From the NCBI GenBank assembly GCA_022844585.1, contig JALHLM010000228.1, positions 1 through 9,087 of the forward strand: a stretch of 9,087 bases of DNA, written 5' to 3'. Numbering within the stretch: the first letter of the stretch is position 1; each line of letters begins with the position of its first letter. Below the pieces are notes generated by a model. That model was given only the letters and a program-made list of their open reading frames with translations, ran no database searches and was not told the origin of the DNA. The position numbers and the translations under genes are program-made. Source of the stretch: Pirellulales bacterium. Its GTDB lineage: Bacteria > Planctomycetota > Planctomycetia > Pirellulales > JALHLM01. Shown here piece by piece: positions 1 through 6,681 of this stretch.

Positions 1-206
1 CCGCCTGGCTGTACTTCGAGGTCGAAGCCCCGGACGGCGTCGAAGGTTATGAACTGACCAACCGCGTGCTGCTGGAAACCGAGGAATCGCAGATCAACAC
101 GTTGGCGATCAAGCTCAACGGGCGCAAAGTCAGCCTGCGCTGCGATCGAAAAAAGCCGACGGTGGTGATTCAAATCGAAGCGGCCGAGGAAGAAGTGACG
201 CCATAG
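1..206 (+). CDS. 3' end of a DUF6702-like protein (partial)
   Basis: The open frame enters from the left edge in frame 3 (first full codon at 3) and ends with TAG at 204-206, leaving 67 visible residues. The tail starts AWLYFEVEAPDG, continues through ELTNRVLLETEESQINTLAI and LNGRKVSLRC, and ends in an acidic EAAEEEVTP. An aromatic beta strand, then a 'TNxLL...xQxNxxxxxxNG+xxSL' pattern, resembles the C-terminus of DUF6702 proteins, which are small secreted beta-rich proteins of unknown role. The family call rests on recall of that pattern, and the N-terminus (signal peptide, full length) is outside the window. The stop codon lies inside the left arm of the inverted repeat at 201-263. The gene converges on the phosphofructokinase gene. 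No biochemical function can be assigned. Confidence 0.55.
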   Translation, partial: AWLYFEVEAPDGVEGYELTNRVLLETEESQINTLAIKLNGRKVSLRCDRKKPTVVIQIEAAEEEVTP

Positions 207-263
207 TCTCCTTTCGCTCCGCAAAAGGTCCGGAACCTTTCGCGGAGCGAAAGGAGACTATGG
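201..263. repeat. 22-bp perfect inverted repeat between convergent genes; likely bidirectional terminator or dispersed palindromic element
   Basis: Bases 201-222 are the exact reverse complement of 242-263. Inside that, one A/C mismatch (223/241) is followed by a further 6-bp pairing (224-229 with 235-240) around a 5-nt CCGGA loop, so nearly the whole 63 nt folds into one hairpin. The right half is also a hairpin alone: CCTTTCGC (236-243) pairs with GCGAAAGG (247-254). The left half is the matching inverted copy (210-228), apart from an A at 223 where the right-hand copy predicts G. It overlaps the TAG stop at 204-206 and ends 23 bp before the convergent kinase stop, an appropriate place for a terminator for both genes. 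There is no T-run on either side, so classical intrinsic termination is not assured. Confidence 0.8.
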
Positions 264-285
264 GTTTCGCCTCAAAGCCACCCAT

Positions 286-1593
286 TTATTTCACGTGCGT
301 TTCCAAGAACCGCGCAAGTTTGTGGAAGTCGCTGTCGCGGGTTACATAGCGGACGACAGTCACCAGCGTTTCCGGGTTCACGAGCGTGTCGAAATTGACG
401 TAGTTCAGGTCGAGCTGGCCTGAGACTGAAACCATCACGCCATCGAGCTTTTCCTCGACCAGCGCGCGATACGCGCCGACGCCCAACTGGCTGCCGAGCA
501 TCACGTCAAACGCGTGCGGCCGGGCGCAACGAGCTTCGTAGCCGAGTTGCAGGCCGGTGATTTTGCGCGGCTTGCCGGTTTGCTTTTGGTACTCGTCGGA
601 GACCATCTTGGCGAACCGTGTGCCGAGGTTCACCTTGGAAATGGAGATGTGTCCGTGCTCATCGCGCGGGATGCCCTTGAGATACTCATCTGGCAGGTAC
701 TCGGCGACGCCTTCGGCCATCACGATCACGCCGAACTCCTTGCCTTCTTGCTCCTCGCGAGCCCGCATCGTTTTCACGATGCGATCGACGACCGCGGGAA
801 CCTTCATCACCGGTCGTTCGACGGCCTGGTTCGTCTTGGGGTCGACGGAACGCTCGGTCTCGATATATTCGCCGTGCATATCTTCCACGCTGATCACCAG
901 GCTTGCTTCCCCGGCGATCGCCGCGCCGTAAGCCAGCCAACCCGCGCTGCGCCCCATCGTCTCGGTGAGGAAGTACGCGCGATTTGCTTCGGCGTCTGCC
1001 AGCAGGTTACGAATCTCCGCCGCCAGCGTATCGACGGCGGTGAAATAGCCGAACGTGAAGTCGATGCCCATGTAGTCGTTGTCGATCGTCTTCGGCAGGT
1101 GGACGACCGGAATCCGCTTGCTGCCCGCCGGCAGGTGCTGTTGGAACAGCTTGAACTTGTTGGCGGTCTTGAGCGTGTCGTCGCCGCCGATGGAGATCAA
1201 CGCGTCGACGCCGATCGAGAAGAGCGCGTCGTAGACCGTTTTCAGCGGTTTGATCTTCTCGGGATCCTTGAGATGTTCCGGCGACGAGACGTGCTTGCCG
1301 GGATTGGCCCGCGCGGTGCCGATCATGATCCCCTGGCTGTTCCGGCTGCGCTTCAGCATCCGATGGTCGATCTGCACGTAATCTTTCCCGGCGACCAGCG
1401 GCTTCTCGGGCGAATACTGCACCAGGTTCGAGTACCCGTAGAGAGCGCCAACGACCTCGATGCCGCTGCGCAGGAAGGAGACGGCGGCCGTGGAAATCAC
1501 GGCATTGGCGGCCGGGGCCGGGCCGCCTGCGAACAGGATGGCCACCTTCTTGATGGGCGAATCGACGTGGGCAGGGTGACTAAGCGAGCTCAT
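286..1593 (-). CDS. pfp: 6-phosphofructokinase, pyrophosphate-dependent type
   Basis: This 435-aa cytoplasmic enzyme of the PFK family (PF00365) phosphorylates fructose 6-phosphate to fructose 1,6-bisphosphate in glycolysis. If PPi is the donor, the step is reversible. Visible motifs: the phosphate-donor loop FAGGPAPAAN (21-30); GGDDT (136-140); PKTIDND (167-173) with the catalytic base expected at D171; ETMGRSAGW (211-219); AEG (293-295); and LGYEARCARP (350-359) with R355 in the fructose-phosphate position. GGDD in place of GGDG, and Lys before TIDND in place of Gly, are the known signature of PPi-dependent members. The frame stays open upstream to 1704, but the first 37 residues of that extension (MAIACRFRPL...) look nothing like the family. 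I therefore start at the ATG at 1593-1591, preceded by a purine-rich GAGAG. The gene stands alone, convergent with the gene on its left and divergent from the one on its right. Confidence 0.9.
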   Translation of the reverse strand: MSSLSHPAHVDSPIKKVAILFAGGPAPAANAVISTAAVSFLRSGIEVVGALYGYSNLVQYSPEKPLVAGKDYVQIDHRMLKRSRNSQGIMIGTARANPGKHVSSPEHLKDPEKIKPLKTVYDALFSIGVDALISIGGDDTLKTANKFKLFQQHLPAGSKRIPVVHLPKTIDNDYMGIDFTFGYFTAVDTLAAEIRNLLADAEANRAYFLTETMGRSAGWLAYGAAIAGEASLVISVEDMHGEYIETERSVDPKTNQAVERPVMKVPAVVDRIVKTMRAREEQEGKEFGVIVMAEGVAEYLPDEYLKGIPRDEHGHISISKVNLGTRFAKMVSDEYQKQTGKPRKITGLQLGYEARCARPHAFDVMLGSQLGVGAYRALVEEKLDGVMVSVSGQLDLNYVNFDTLVNPETLVTVVRYVTRDSDFHKLARFLETHVK

Positions 1594-1637
1594 GACTCTC
1601 TCGGAGAACGGGAAAACCTCGTGGGCGAATCCCCACA

Positions 1638-1665
1638 ATTCTACGTTTCGCGGATGGCTCCACAA
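1638..1665 (-). promoter_or_regulatory. Candidate sigma70-type promoter for the phosphofructokinase gene
   Basis: On the minus strand TAGAAT (1643-1638, five of six to TATAAT) lies 16 nt downstream of TTGTGG (1665-1660, only TTG matches the -35 consensus). Transcription would start near 1631, giving a leader of about 38 nt to the ATG at 1593. A weak 5-bp stem (GTGGG 1621-1625 with CCCAC 1632-1636) would fall at the very 5' end of that leader. Planctomycete promoter consensus is poorly defined, so this is a position-supported guess. Confidence 0.3.
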
Positions 1666-1742
1666 CGACCACCCGAGTGGGCGAAAGCGGCAGGCAATTG
1701 CCAAAAGAAAGACACAATCAACCGTGCGGGAGGAGCGATTCG

Positions 1743-1771
1743 TTGCCGGTTTGGCCCCGGGCGATTAGTCT
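1743..1771 (+). promoter_or_regulatory. Weak candidate promoter for the PEP-CTERM gene
   Basis: TTGCCG (1743-1748) and TAGTCT (1766-1771) are separated by 17 nt and match the sigma70 boxes in four and three of six positions. The -10-like box overlaps the left arm of the inverted repeat at 1767-1793. No better pair was seen between 1594 and the start codon at 1829. Confidence 0.18.
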
Positions 1772-1793
1772 GGAATCAGGGATGTCCCAGACT
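1767..1793. promoter_or_regulatory. Imperfect palindrome in the divergent intergenic region
   Basis: AGTCTGG (1767-1773) and CCAGACT (1787-1793) are perfect 7-bp inverted arms around a 13-nt spacer. An alternative pairing, GGGA/TCCC (1779-1782 with 1785-1788), partly excludes the first. The element lies 35 nt upstream of the ATG at 1829, so it could be an operator or a leader hairpin. The rest of 1594-1828 shows nothing else beyond the two candidate promoters. Confidence 0.3.
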
Positions 1794-1828
1794 CTACGGC
1801 GATTTCCACAGCGAAAAGCGCGATCCTC

Positions 1829-2929
1829 ATGGCCCATTTCTCCCGTCAGACTGCTCTGCTTCTTTCCCTGATCGTCGGCGGCTTCGCCGCGCCGACAGCC
1901 GTTGACGGATCGGCCCTGCTCGCGATTAACACAGCTGGCCCAGGCGCCTTCGTCGTGGTTGACGCCGCGACCGGCCGGGCGACGGCCGTCGATCCGGACG
2001 TGTCGCTCGGCACAGCCTCTTGGGTGGGACTGGCTGCGGTCCCAGGGGGTGACCCAAACGTCGCTTACGCCCTGCACAACCCGCCGCCGCCGGTATTTGG
2101 CGATTCTCCGCAGTCGCGGTTGGCACGGATCGACACCCAGTCGGGGGCCGCGACGCTGCTCCCCTTTTTCGACGTTGGCGTGCTTGGCTCGCCCGGGCCG
2201 GTCAGCACGGCGATCGCCATCTCGCCGCTGGAACCCAGCGTGGCGACGGTGATGGCATTCGAGTTCGATGCGCCAGGGGATCGATTGCTCTTCAAAGTGA
2301 GCCTCGACAACGGCGCAGTGCTCGGGCCGGCCCTCGTATTGCCGGAGCGCAAGGCAATCAATGCAATCACCTACAGTCCCGACGGGCTGACACTCTACGC
2401 CACGGACCCCGACGGCGCCTTGGCGACGCTCAACACGACGACTGGCGTGCTGACGCGGATCGGCGATCCGGCCGGAGTTTCGAATTTCGTGACGGGACTC
2501 GCCTTCCGCCCGGAGGATGGCGCGCTCTTCGCAATTGATGCGGGATTCAATGATCGGCTGGTGCAACTCGATCCTAGTACCGGCGCCTTAATCGAAGGGT
2601 TGGGCCGGCTCGGCATTGGCGGCCCCTCCGGCCTGGCGTTCGCGGAAACGGAGTCGCCGGCGCAACCTGGCGATACCAATGGCGACGGCCGCGTGGACAT
2701 CCGCGATCTCAACGCGGTACGCAATCACTTCGGCACGGCGGGCGTGGGCATGAACGGGGACGCGAATGGCGACGCGCTGGTTAACCTGACGGATTTGAAT
2801 CTGGTGCGCAATCATTTCGGTGCTGGGCCAGGCCTTGCTGTGCCAGAGCCTGCCGGTTTGCTGCTTGCCGGGTTCCTGGCGATGACGGCGTGCGCGTGGA
2901 AATGCCGCCACGCCCGGCGCTGGAATTGA
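1829..2929 (+). CDS. Secreted beta-propeller-like protein with dockerin-type EF-hands and PEP-CTERM sorting signal
   Basis: The product is 366 aa. Residues 1-27 form a signal peptide (hydrophobic LLLSLIVGGFAA). Residues 28-272 hold repeated beta-strand units of the kind seen in propellers, such as YSPDGLTLYATDPDG (182-196), LAFRPEDGALFAID (224-237) and QLDPSTGAL (246-254). Residues 281-331 carry two dockerin type I-like calcium loops, each followed by VRNHFG: D282/N284/D286/D293 and D311/N313/D315/D322. The C-terminus is a PEP-CTERM signal: VPEP (338-341), a short hydrophobic helix, then basic KCRHARR. Proteins of this class are exported by Sec and processed at the PEP motif by exosortase for delivery to the cell surface or outside. 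ATG at 1829 is chosen because the signal peptide follows directly; no Shine-Dalgarno is evident. The ligand or activity of the propeller is unknown. No exosortase or cohesin gene is in the window. Confidence 0.85.
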   Translation: MAHFSRQTALLLSLIVGGFAAPTAVDGSALLAINTAGPGAFVVVDAATGRATAVDPDVSLGTASWVGLAAVPGGDPNVAYALHNPPPPVFGDSPQSRLARIDTQSGAATLLPFFDVGVLGSPGPVSTAIAISPLEPSVATVMAFEFDAPGDRLLFKVSLDNGAVLGPALVLPERKAINAITYSPDGLTLYATDPDGALATLNTTTGVLTRIGDPAGVSNFVTGLAFRPEDGALFAIDAGFNDRLVQLDPSTGALIEGLGRLGIGGPSGLAFAETESPAQPGDTNGDGRVDIRDLNAVRNHFGTAGVGMNGDANGDALVNLTDLNLVRNHFGAGPGLAVPEPAGLLLAGFLAMTACAWKCRHARRWN

Positions 2930-2939
2930 GCCGATCCGC

Positions 2940-3000
2940 TATACTGATTTCCGCGACCAGCATTGTTAGCGTCGCGTCTCGATGATGAGGAGTTAATAGG
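2940..3000 (+). promoter_or_regulatory. Promoter -10 candidate and strong ribosome-binding site of the toxin-antitoxin operon
   Basis: TATACT (2940-2945) matches a -10 box in five of six positions and lies just after the preceding gene's stop (2927-2929); no convincing -35 box is present. GAGGAG (2987-2992) is an excellent Shine-Dalgarno 8 nt before the ATG at 3001, clearer than that of any other gene here, and it fixes the antitoxin start. Such operons are usually repressed by their own antitoxin, but I see no clean palindromic operator in this 60-bp stretch. Confidence 0.45.
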
Positions 3001-3237
3001 ATGTCGCACGAAATCCCGGCGGATGTTTGGACGAAGGTGGAGATGTTTGTCGCCACCGGCGCGTACGCGTCGGAGGCTGATGTGCTGCGCGATGCGCTTT
3101 CTGCGCTGGAGCGCGCCAATGCGGATATCCTGGCGATTCGAGAAGGCTACGAAGACGCCCAGGCCGGTCGATATATCGCGCTGGAGGAGTTCGATGCGGA
3201 AATGCGAAAAGAACACAGATTTCTAAATGAACCATGA
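3001..3237 (+). CDS. ParD-like (ribbon-helix-helix) type II antitoxin
   Basis: The 78-aa product has the two-part plan of ParD/CopG-type antitoxins. The N-terminal half (about 3-45) has the pattern 'VxxxVATGAYASEADVLRDALSALE', in which 'GxYxSxxxVxRxAL' is the usual ribbon-helix-helix dimer and DNA-binding signature. The C-terminal half (about 46-78) is a charged tail (REGYEDAQAGRYIALEEFDAE) that in the family wraps and neutralises the toxin. Family members also repress their own promoter. The gene has a strong ribosome-binding site, and its TGA overlaps the toxin ATG by four bases (3234-3237), indicating translational coupling and fixed stoichiometry. The call comes from pattern plus context; the exact subfamily is not certain. 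Confidence 0.82.
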   Translation: MSHEIPADVWTKVEMFVATGAYASEADVLRDALSALERANADILAIREGYEDAQAGRYIALEEFDAEMRKEHRFLNEP

Positions 3238-3557
3238 AATACGTTGTAGTGATTACGCCGCGCGCTCATAGCGACATCAATAGCAATGTGAACTGGTGGG
3301 CCACGCATCGGTCCGCCGCTCAGGCGCGCGGCTGGTATCAGCGGATACTCCGGCAAATTGGCGAACTCGCCTCGTCGCCTGGCGCCTGTCCGCTCGCCGC
3401 TGAGCAGGGAGTGATCCCAGTCCCGCTATTTGAATTGCGCCTCGGATTGCGCCGACGACCGACCCATCGAGCCCTATTTGAGATCCGCGATGAAATGGTC
3501 CTAGTGCTGGCAGTACGGCATTTAGCGCAAGACACACTCAGTCCCGGCGACATTTGA
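3234..3557 (+). CDS. RelE/ParE-superfamily toxin
   Basis: The 107-aa product shows the small RelE/ParE fold pattern. It has an N-terminal strand with VITPRAHSDI (6-15), W21-W22 and W34 in the helical hairpin, and RILRQIGELASSPG. The C-terminal sheet contains FELRLGLRRRPTHRALFEI (positions about 65-83), then DEMVLVLAVRHLAQD. The ELR, HR-ALFEI and VLAVRH elements are the usual anchors. ParE members poison DNA gyrase and RelE members cleave mRNA on the ribosome. ParE is favoured by the ParD-like partner, but the sequence alone does not decide it. The start overlaps the antitoxin stop as ATGA and the tryptophan/arginine-rich protein is intact, so the pair looks functional. No mobile-element sequence flanks it. 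Confidence 0.82.
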   Translation: MKYVVVITPRAHSDINSNVNWWATHRSAAQARGWYQRILRQIGELASSPGACPLAAEQGVIPVPLFELRLGLRRRPTHRALFEIRDEMVLVLAVRHLAQDTLSPGDI

Positions 3558-3632
3558 CGCTGTCGTATCGAGAATCGCACGAAACTGCGACTTGCACGAT
3601 TATGCGGCGCTATGTTACCGCAAAATCTCGGT

Positions 3633-3702
3633 TACACTAGGCGTCGCCGCACGTACTCCCTCCTCACACGCGCTTTCGGACGTCGGCCGACGACTGACGG
3701 AG
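3633..3702 (+). promoter_or_regulatory. Leader region of the dehydrogenase/cytochrome gene: -10-like box, palindrome, ribosome-binding site
   Basis: Within the 154-bp gap after the toxin gene, TACACT (3633-3638) resembles a -10 box, with no matching -35 at normal spacing. CGTCGGCCGACG (3681-3692) is a perfect 12-bp palindrome between that box and the start codon, a possible operator, though GC-rich palindromes of this length are not rare. GGAG (3699-3702) lies 9 nt before ATG 3712 and supports that start over the TTG at 3592. The rest of 3558-3711 holds nothing recognisable. Confidence 0.3.
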
Positions 3703-3711
3703 ATCTACGCC

Positions 3712-6681
3712 ATGCCTGTTCTTTGCCGTCGTGCCTTCGCGACCATCGTCTCATTGCTGGTTGCCGTCGCATTCTCTGGAAGCAACACGCGCGCGGAAGA
3801 AGCCGCCGCATCTCCTGTTCTGCGCGCTCCCGATGATTTGCGATTGGAGGTCGTGCTCTCGGATCCCACGATCGCCCAGCCGTTGCAGATCAGCTTCGAC
3901 GCGCGCGGGCGGATGTGGGTGGTTGAGTACCGGCAGTATCCGTTTCCGGCTGGGCTGCGTGTGGTCAGTCGCGATAACTTTTGGCGTGTCGTATATGACA
4001 AGATTCCCGCGCCGCCACCGCATGGCGACAAAGGGAAAGACCGCATTACGATTCACGAAGACACCGACGGCGACGGATCGTACGACGCGCACAAGACGTT
4101 TCTCGATGGGCTGAACATCGCCACGTCGCTCGCCTTTGGGCGGGACGGCATTTGGGTGTTGAACCCGCCGTATCTGTTGTTCTATCCCGACGCCAATCAC
4201 GACGATGTGCCGGACGGCGATCCCGAGGTGCATTTGCAGGGCTTCGGCCTGGAGGACACGCACTCCTGCGCGAACAGCCTGCAATGGGGCCCCGACGGTT
4301 GGCTGTATGCGTGCCAAGGGAGCACCGTGAGCGGCGATATCATCCGACCCGGCTACGATGACAAGCCGGTCCATTCGCTCGGGCAGTTGATCTGGCGTTA
4401 TCATCCCGAAACGCGGTGCTATGAAATCTTCGCCGAAGGGGGCGGCAACGCGTTCGGACTGGAAATTGATTCTGTGGGGCGTGTCTTCTCGGGTCACAAC
4501 GGCGGCGATACGCGAGGGTTTCATTACATGCAGGGGGGCTATTCGCAAAAAGGCTTCAACAAGCATGGGCCGCTGTCGAATCCTTTTGCCTTTGGCTACT
4601 TCCCGGCGATGCGCCATCACGCCGTGCCAAGGTTCACACATAGTTTTATCATCTATGAGGCGATGGGACTGCCGGAGGCGTATCGCGGCCATCTCTTCGG
4701 CGTGGAACCGCTACAAGGCACCGTGGTGGAGAGCCGGATCTTTCCGGACGGTTCCACGTTTCAAACCTCGGACGTGCAGCGCGTCATCGCCGGCGAGCAG
4801 ACCGACTTCCGCCCTGTCGACATCAAAGTCGGCCCCGACGGCGCGATCTACGTCGCCGACTGGCGCGACTCCAACGTGAATCATCTCAAGGGCGCCGAAG
4901 GCGAAGTGCAAAAAGAAACGGGCCGCATTTTCCGCTTGTCCGCCAAAGATGCGCAGCCACGCGCGCCGCGCGACCTGGGTTCGCTCACTTCGCAGGAACT
5001 CGTTGGCGAATTGTCGTCCGACAACAAATGGACGCGCCGCACAGCGTTGCAACTGCTGGCGAGTCGCGAAGACAAATCCGTCGTACCGCAACTGCGCGCG
5101 TTGCTGGTCGGGGAGACAGGTCAAACGGCGCTCGAAGCGCTCTGGGCGATTCATTTGTTGGGAATGCTCGATGATGAGACGGTGAGTCAATGCCTCGATC
5201 ACGCAAATCCGTACGTCCGACTATGGGCGGTGCGCCTGGCTTGCGATGATCGGGACGTCTCCGCGGCGTTGGCGGAACGACTCGCCGAGCAGGCTCAACG
5301 GGAAACGCAGGTCGAGGTGCGCGGGCAACTTGCCAGTTCCGCGCGGCGTTTGTCGGCAACGCAGGTGATGCCGATCGTGCGGCAATTGATCGCCCATGAC
5401 GAGGACGTAAACGATCCCTGCGTGCCGCTGTTGATCTGGTGGGCGATCGAGGCGCATTGCCAACAGGATCGCGACGCCGTGCTGGCGATGTGCGGCGAAT
5501 CGGCGTTTTGGAAGGCGGCGATCGTCAAATCACACCTCGCCTCGCGCCTGATGCGTCGATTCGCCCTGGCCGGCACACGCAAGGATTTGTTGACCTGCTC
5601 TGAGTTGTTCAAGCTGGCGCCGACGGCGGACGATGCGAAGCTGTTGTTGGTTGGATTCGAAGAGGCCTTTGCCGGACGGTCGTTGTCGTCCTTGCCGGAT
5701 GAGTTGGTTTCCGCGCTCGCGGCCACGGGGCAAGCGTCGCTCGCGCTCCGGCTTCGTCAGCAACAACCGGCTGCCATCGCCGAGGCGTTGGCGCGGCTGA
5801 GCAATTCGAGCGCTGATCTGGCCGAGCGTCGCGAGTTGGCTCGCATGTTCGGCGAGGTGCCCACCGCGGAAGCGGTCGCGCCGCTGCTGGCCCTGGCCAA
5901 GGCGGAGGATGCGGAGTTACGCCAAGCCGCCATCGGCGCGTTGCAGCGCTACGATGTCGAGGCGATTCCTCGTTCGCTGCTTGATCTATTCACCGAATTG
6001 CCGGCTGATACGCAATCGATGGCGTTGAGCGTGCTGACCAGTCGCGCCGCCTGGTCGCGGCTGTTGTTAGAACGCATTCAGGTCGGCGCGATCGAAGCGG
6101 ATGCGATTCCGACGTCCGTGTTAAATCACATTCTATTGCAACGCGACGAAAGCAACGCTGCGCTCGTACGGGAAATCTGGGGCGATACCGCCGCCGCAGC
6201 CGCCGCTGAGCTTCAAGCGGAGGTCGCGCGACTGACCGCGATTGTTCACGACGGCAACGGCAGTCCGTATGCGGGTCGCAAACTGTTCAACGAGCATTGC
6301 GCGAAATGTCACAAGCTTTACGATCACGGCGGCGAAATCGGTCCCAACTTGACCGCGTACCAGCGCGACAATGTCGATCGCTTGCTCGCTAGCGTGGTGA
6401 ATCCCAGCGCCGAAATCCGCGAGGGCTTCGAGAACTTCCTATTGCAAACTGCGGATGGACGCACCCTGACCGGGTTTCTGTCCGATCAGGACAATCAAGT
6501 CGTCGTGCTGCGAACTGCCGAAGGGCAAAACATCTCGGTTCCTCGCGGCGAGATCGAAGAACTCCGCGCCGCGGGTCAATCGCTGATGCCGGAAGGCTTG
6601 CTCAAGCAACTCACCGACGCCCAGGCCCGTGATTTGTTCGCCTACCTCCGAGGTACGCAACCCTTGGCGGTGGAGGACTAA
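3712..6681 (+). CDS. Secreted PVC-type dehydrogenase / HEAT-repeat / c-type cytochrome fusion protein
   Basis: The 989-aa product belongs to the large planctomycete-verrucomicrobial class with an N-terminal PVC-type membrane-bound dehydrogenase domain and a C-terminal Pirellula/Verrucomicrobium-type haem domain. Residues 1-28 are a signal peptide. Residues about 36-412 form a sugar-dehydrogenase-like propeller (RAPDDLRLEVVLSDP; acidic loop D117-T-D-G-D-G; GGNAFGLEID; SGHNGGDTRGFHY; YVADWRD at 380-386). Residues about 422-840 are helical HEAT-like repeats with the family landmark DPCVPLLIWWAIEAH. Residues about 850-985 are a class I cytochrome c with C863-A-K-C866-H867 for covalent haem and M959 as the probable axial ligand. 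The expected role is periplasmic oxidation of an unknown, perhaps sugar-derived, substrate with electrons passed to the haem. I start at ATG 3712, not the earlier TTG at 3592, because a Shine-Dalgarno and the signal peptide follow there. RRAF at 6-9 resembles a Tat motif. Its stop overlaps the opposing flagellin stop. Confidence 0.9.
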   Translation: MPVLCRRAFATIVSLLVAVAFSGSNTRAEEAAASPVLRAPDDLRLEVVLSDPTIAQPLQISFDARGRMWVVEYRQYPFPAGLRVVSRDNFWRVVYDKIPAPPPHGDKGKDRITIHEDTDGDGSYDAHKTFLDGLNIATSLAFGRDGIWVLNPPYLLFYPDANHDDVPDGDPEVHLQGFGLEDTHSCANSLQWGPDGWLYACQGSTVSGDIIRPGYDDKPVHSLGQLIWRYHPETRCYEIFAEGGGNAFGLEIDSVGRVFSGHNGGDTRGFHYMQGGYSQKGFNKHGPLSNPFAFGYFPAMRHHAVPRFTHSFIIYEAMGLPEAYRGHLFGVEPLQGTVVESRIFPDGSTFQTSDVQRVIAGEQTDFRPVDIKVGPDGAIYVADWRDSNVNHLKGAEGEVQKETGRIFRLSAKDAQPRAPRDLGSLTSQELVGELSSDNKWTRRTALQLLASREDKSVVPQLRALLVGETGQTALEALWAIHLLGMLDDETVSQCLDHANPYVRLWAVRLACDDRDVSAALAERLAEQAQRETQVEVRGQLASSARRLSATQVMPIVRQLIAHDEDVNDPCVPLLIWWAIEAHCQQDRDAVLAMCGESAFWKAAIVKSHLASRLMRRFALAGTRKDLLTCSELFKLAPTADDAKLLLVGFEEAFAGRSLSSLPDELVSALAATGQASLALRLRQQQPAAIAEALARLSNSSADLAERRELARMFGEVPTAEAVAPLLALAKAEDAELRQAAIGALQRYDVEAIPRSLLDLFTELPADTQSMALSVLTSRAAWSRLLLERIQVGAIEADAIPTSVLNHILLQRDESNAALVREIWGDTAAAAAAELQAEVARLTAIVHDGNGSPYAGRKLFNEHCAKCHKLYDHGGEIGPNLTAYQRDNVDRLLASVVNPSAEIREGFENFLLQTADGRTLTGFLSDQDNQVVVLRTAEGQNISVPRGEIEELRAAGQSLMPEGLLKQLTDAQARDLFAYLRGTQPLAVED

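Noticed and set aside
1594..1704. N-terminal extension of the phosphofructokinase (37 residues from 1704)
   Set aside because: The extra residues (W- and P-rich) do not fit the family. The ATG at 1593 gives a normal N-terminus, and a plausible promoter lies within the extension.
514..1905. A 463-codon plus-strand frame antisense to the phosphofructokinase
   Set aside because: Composition is typical of an antisense shadow (His, Arg, Asp, Val rich) and it crosses the start regions of two well-supported genes; no motif recognised.
2669..2820. DNA-level direct repeat GCAATCAnTTCGG (2721 and 2808 regions)
   Set aside because: It simply encodes the paired NHFG ends of the two dockerin loops, 87 nt (29 codons) apart.
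3592..3711. Upstream TTG start giving the dehydrogenase 40 more residues
   Set aside because: It would bury the signal peptide behind 40 non-hydrophobic residues; ATG 3712 has GGAG at proper spacing and begins the signal peptide directly.
3751..4692. A 313-codon minus-strand frame inside the dehydrogenase gene
   Set aside because: It lies fully antisense to the strongly supported propeller domain and has no recognisable domain.
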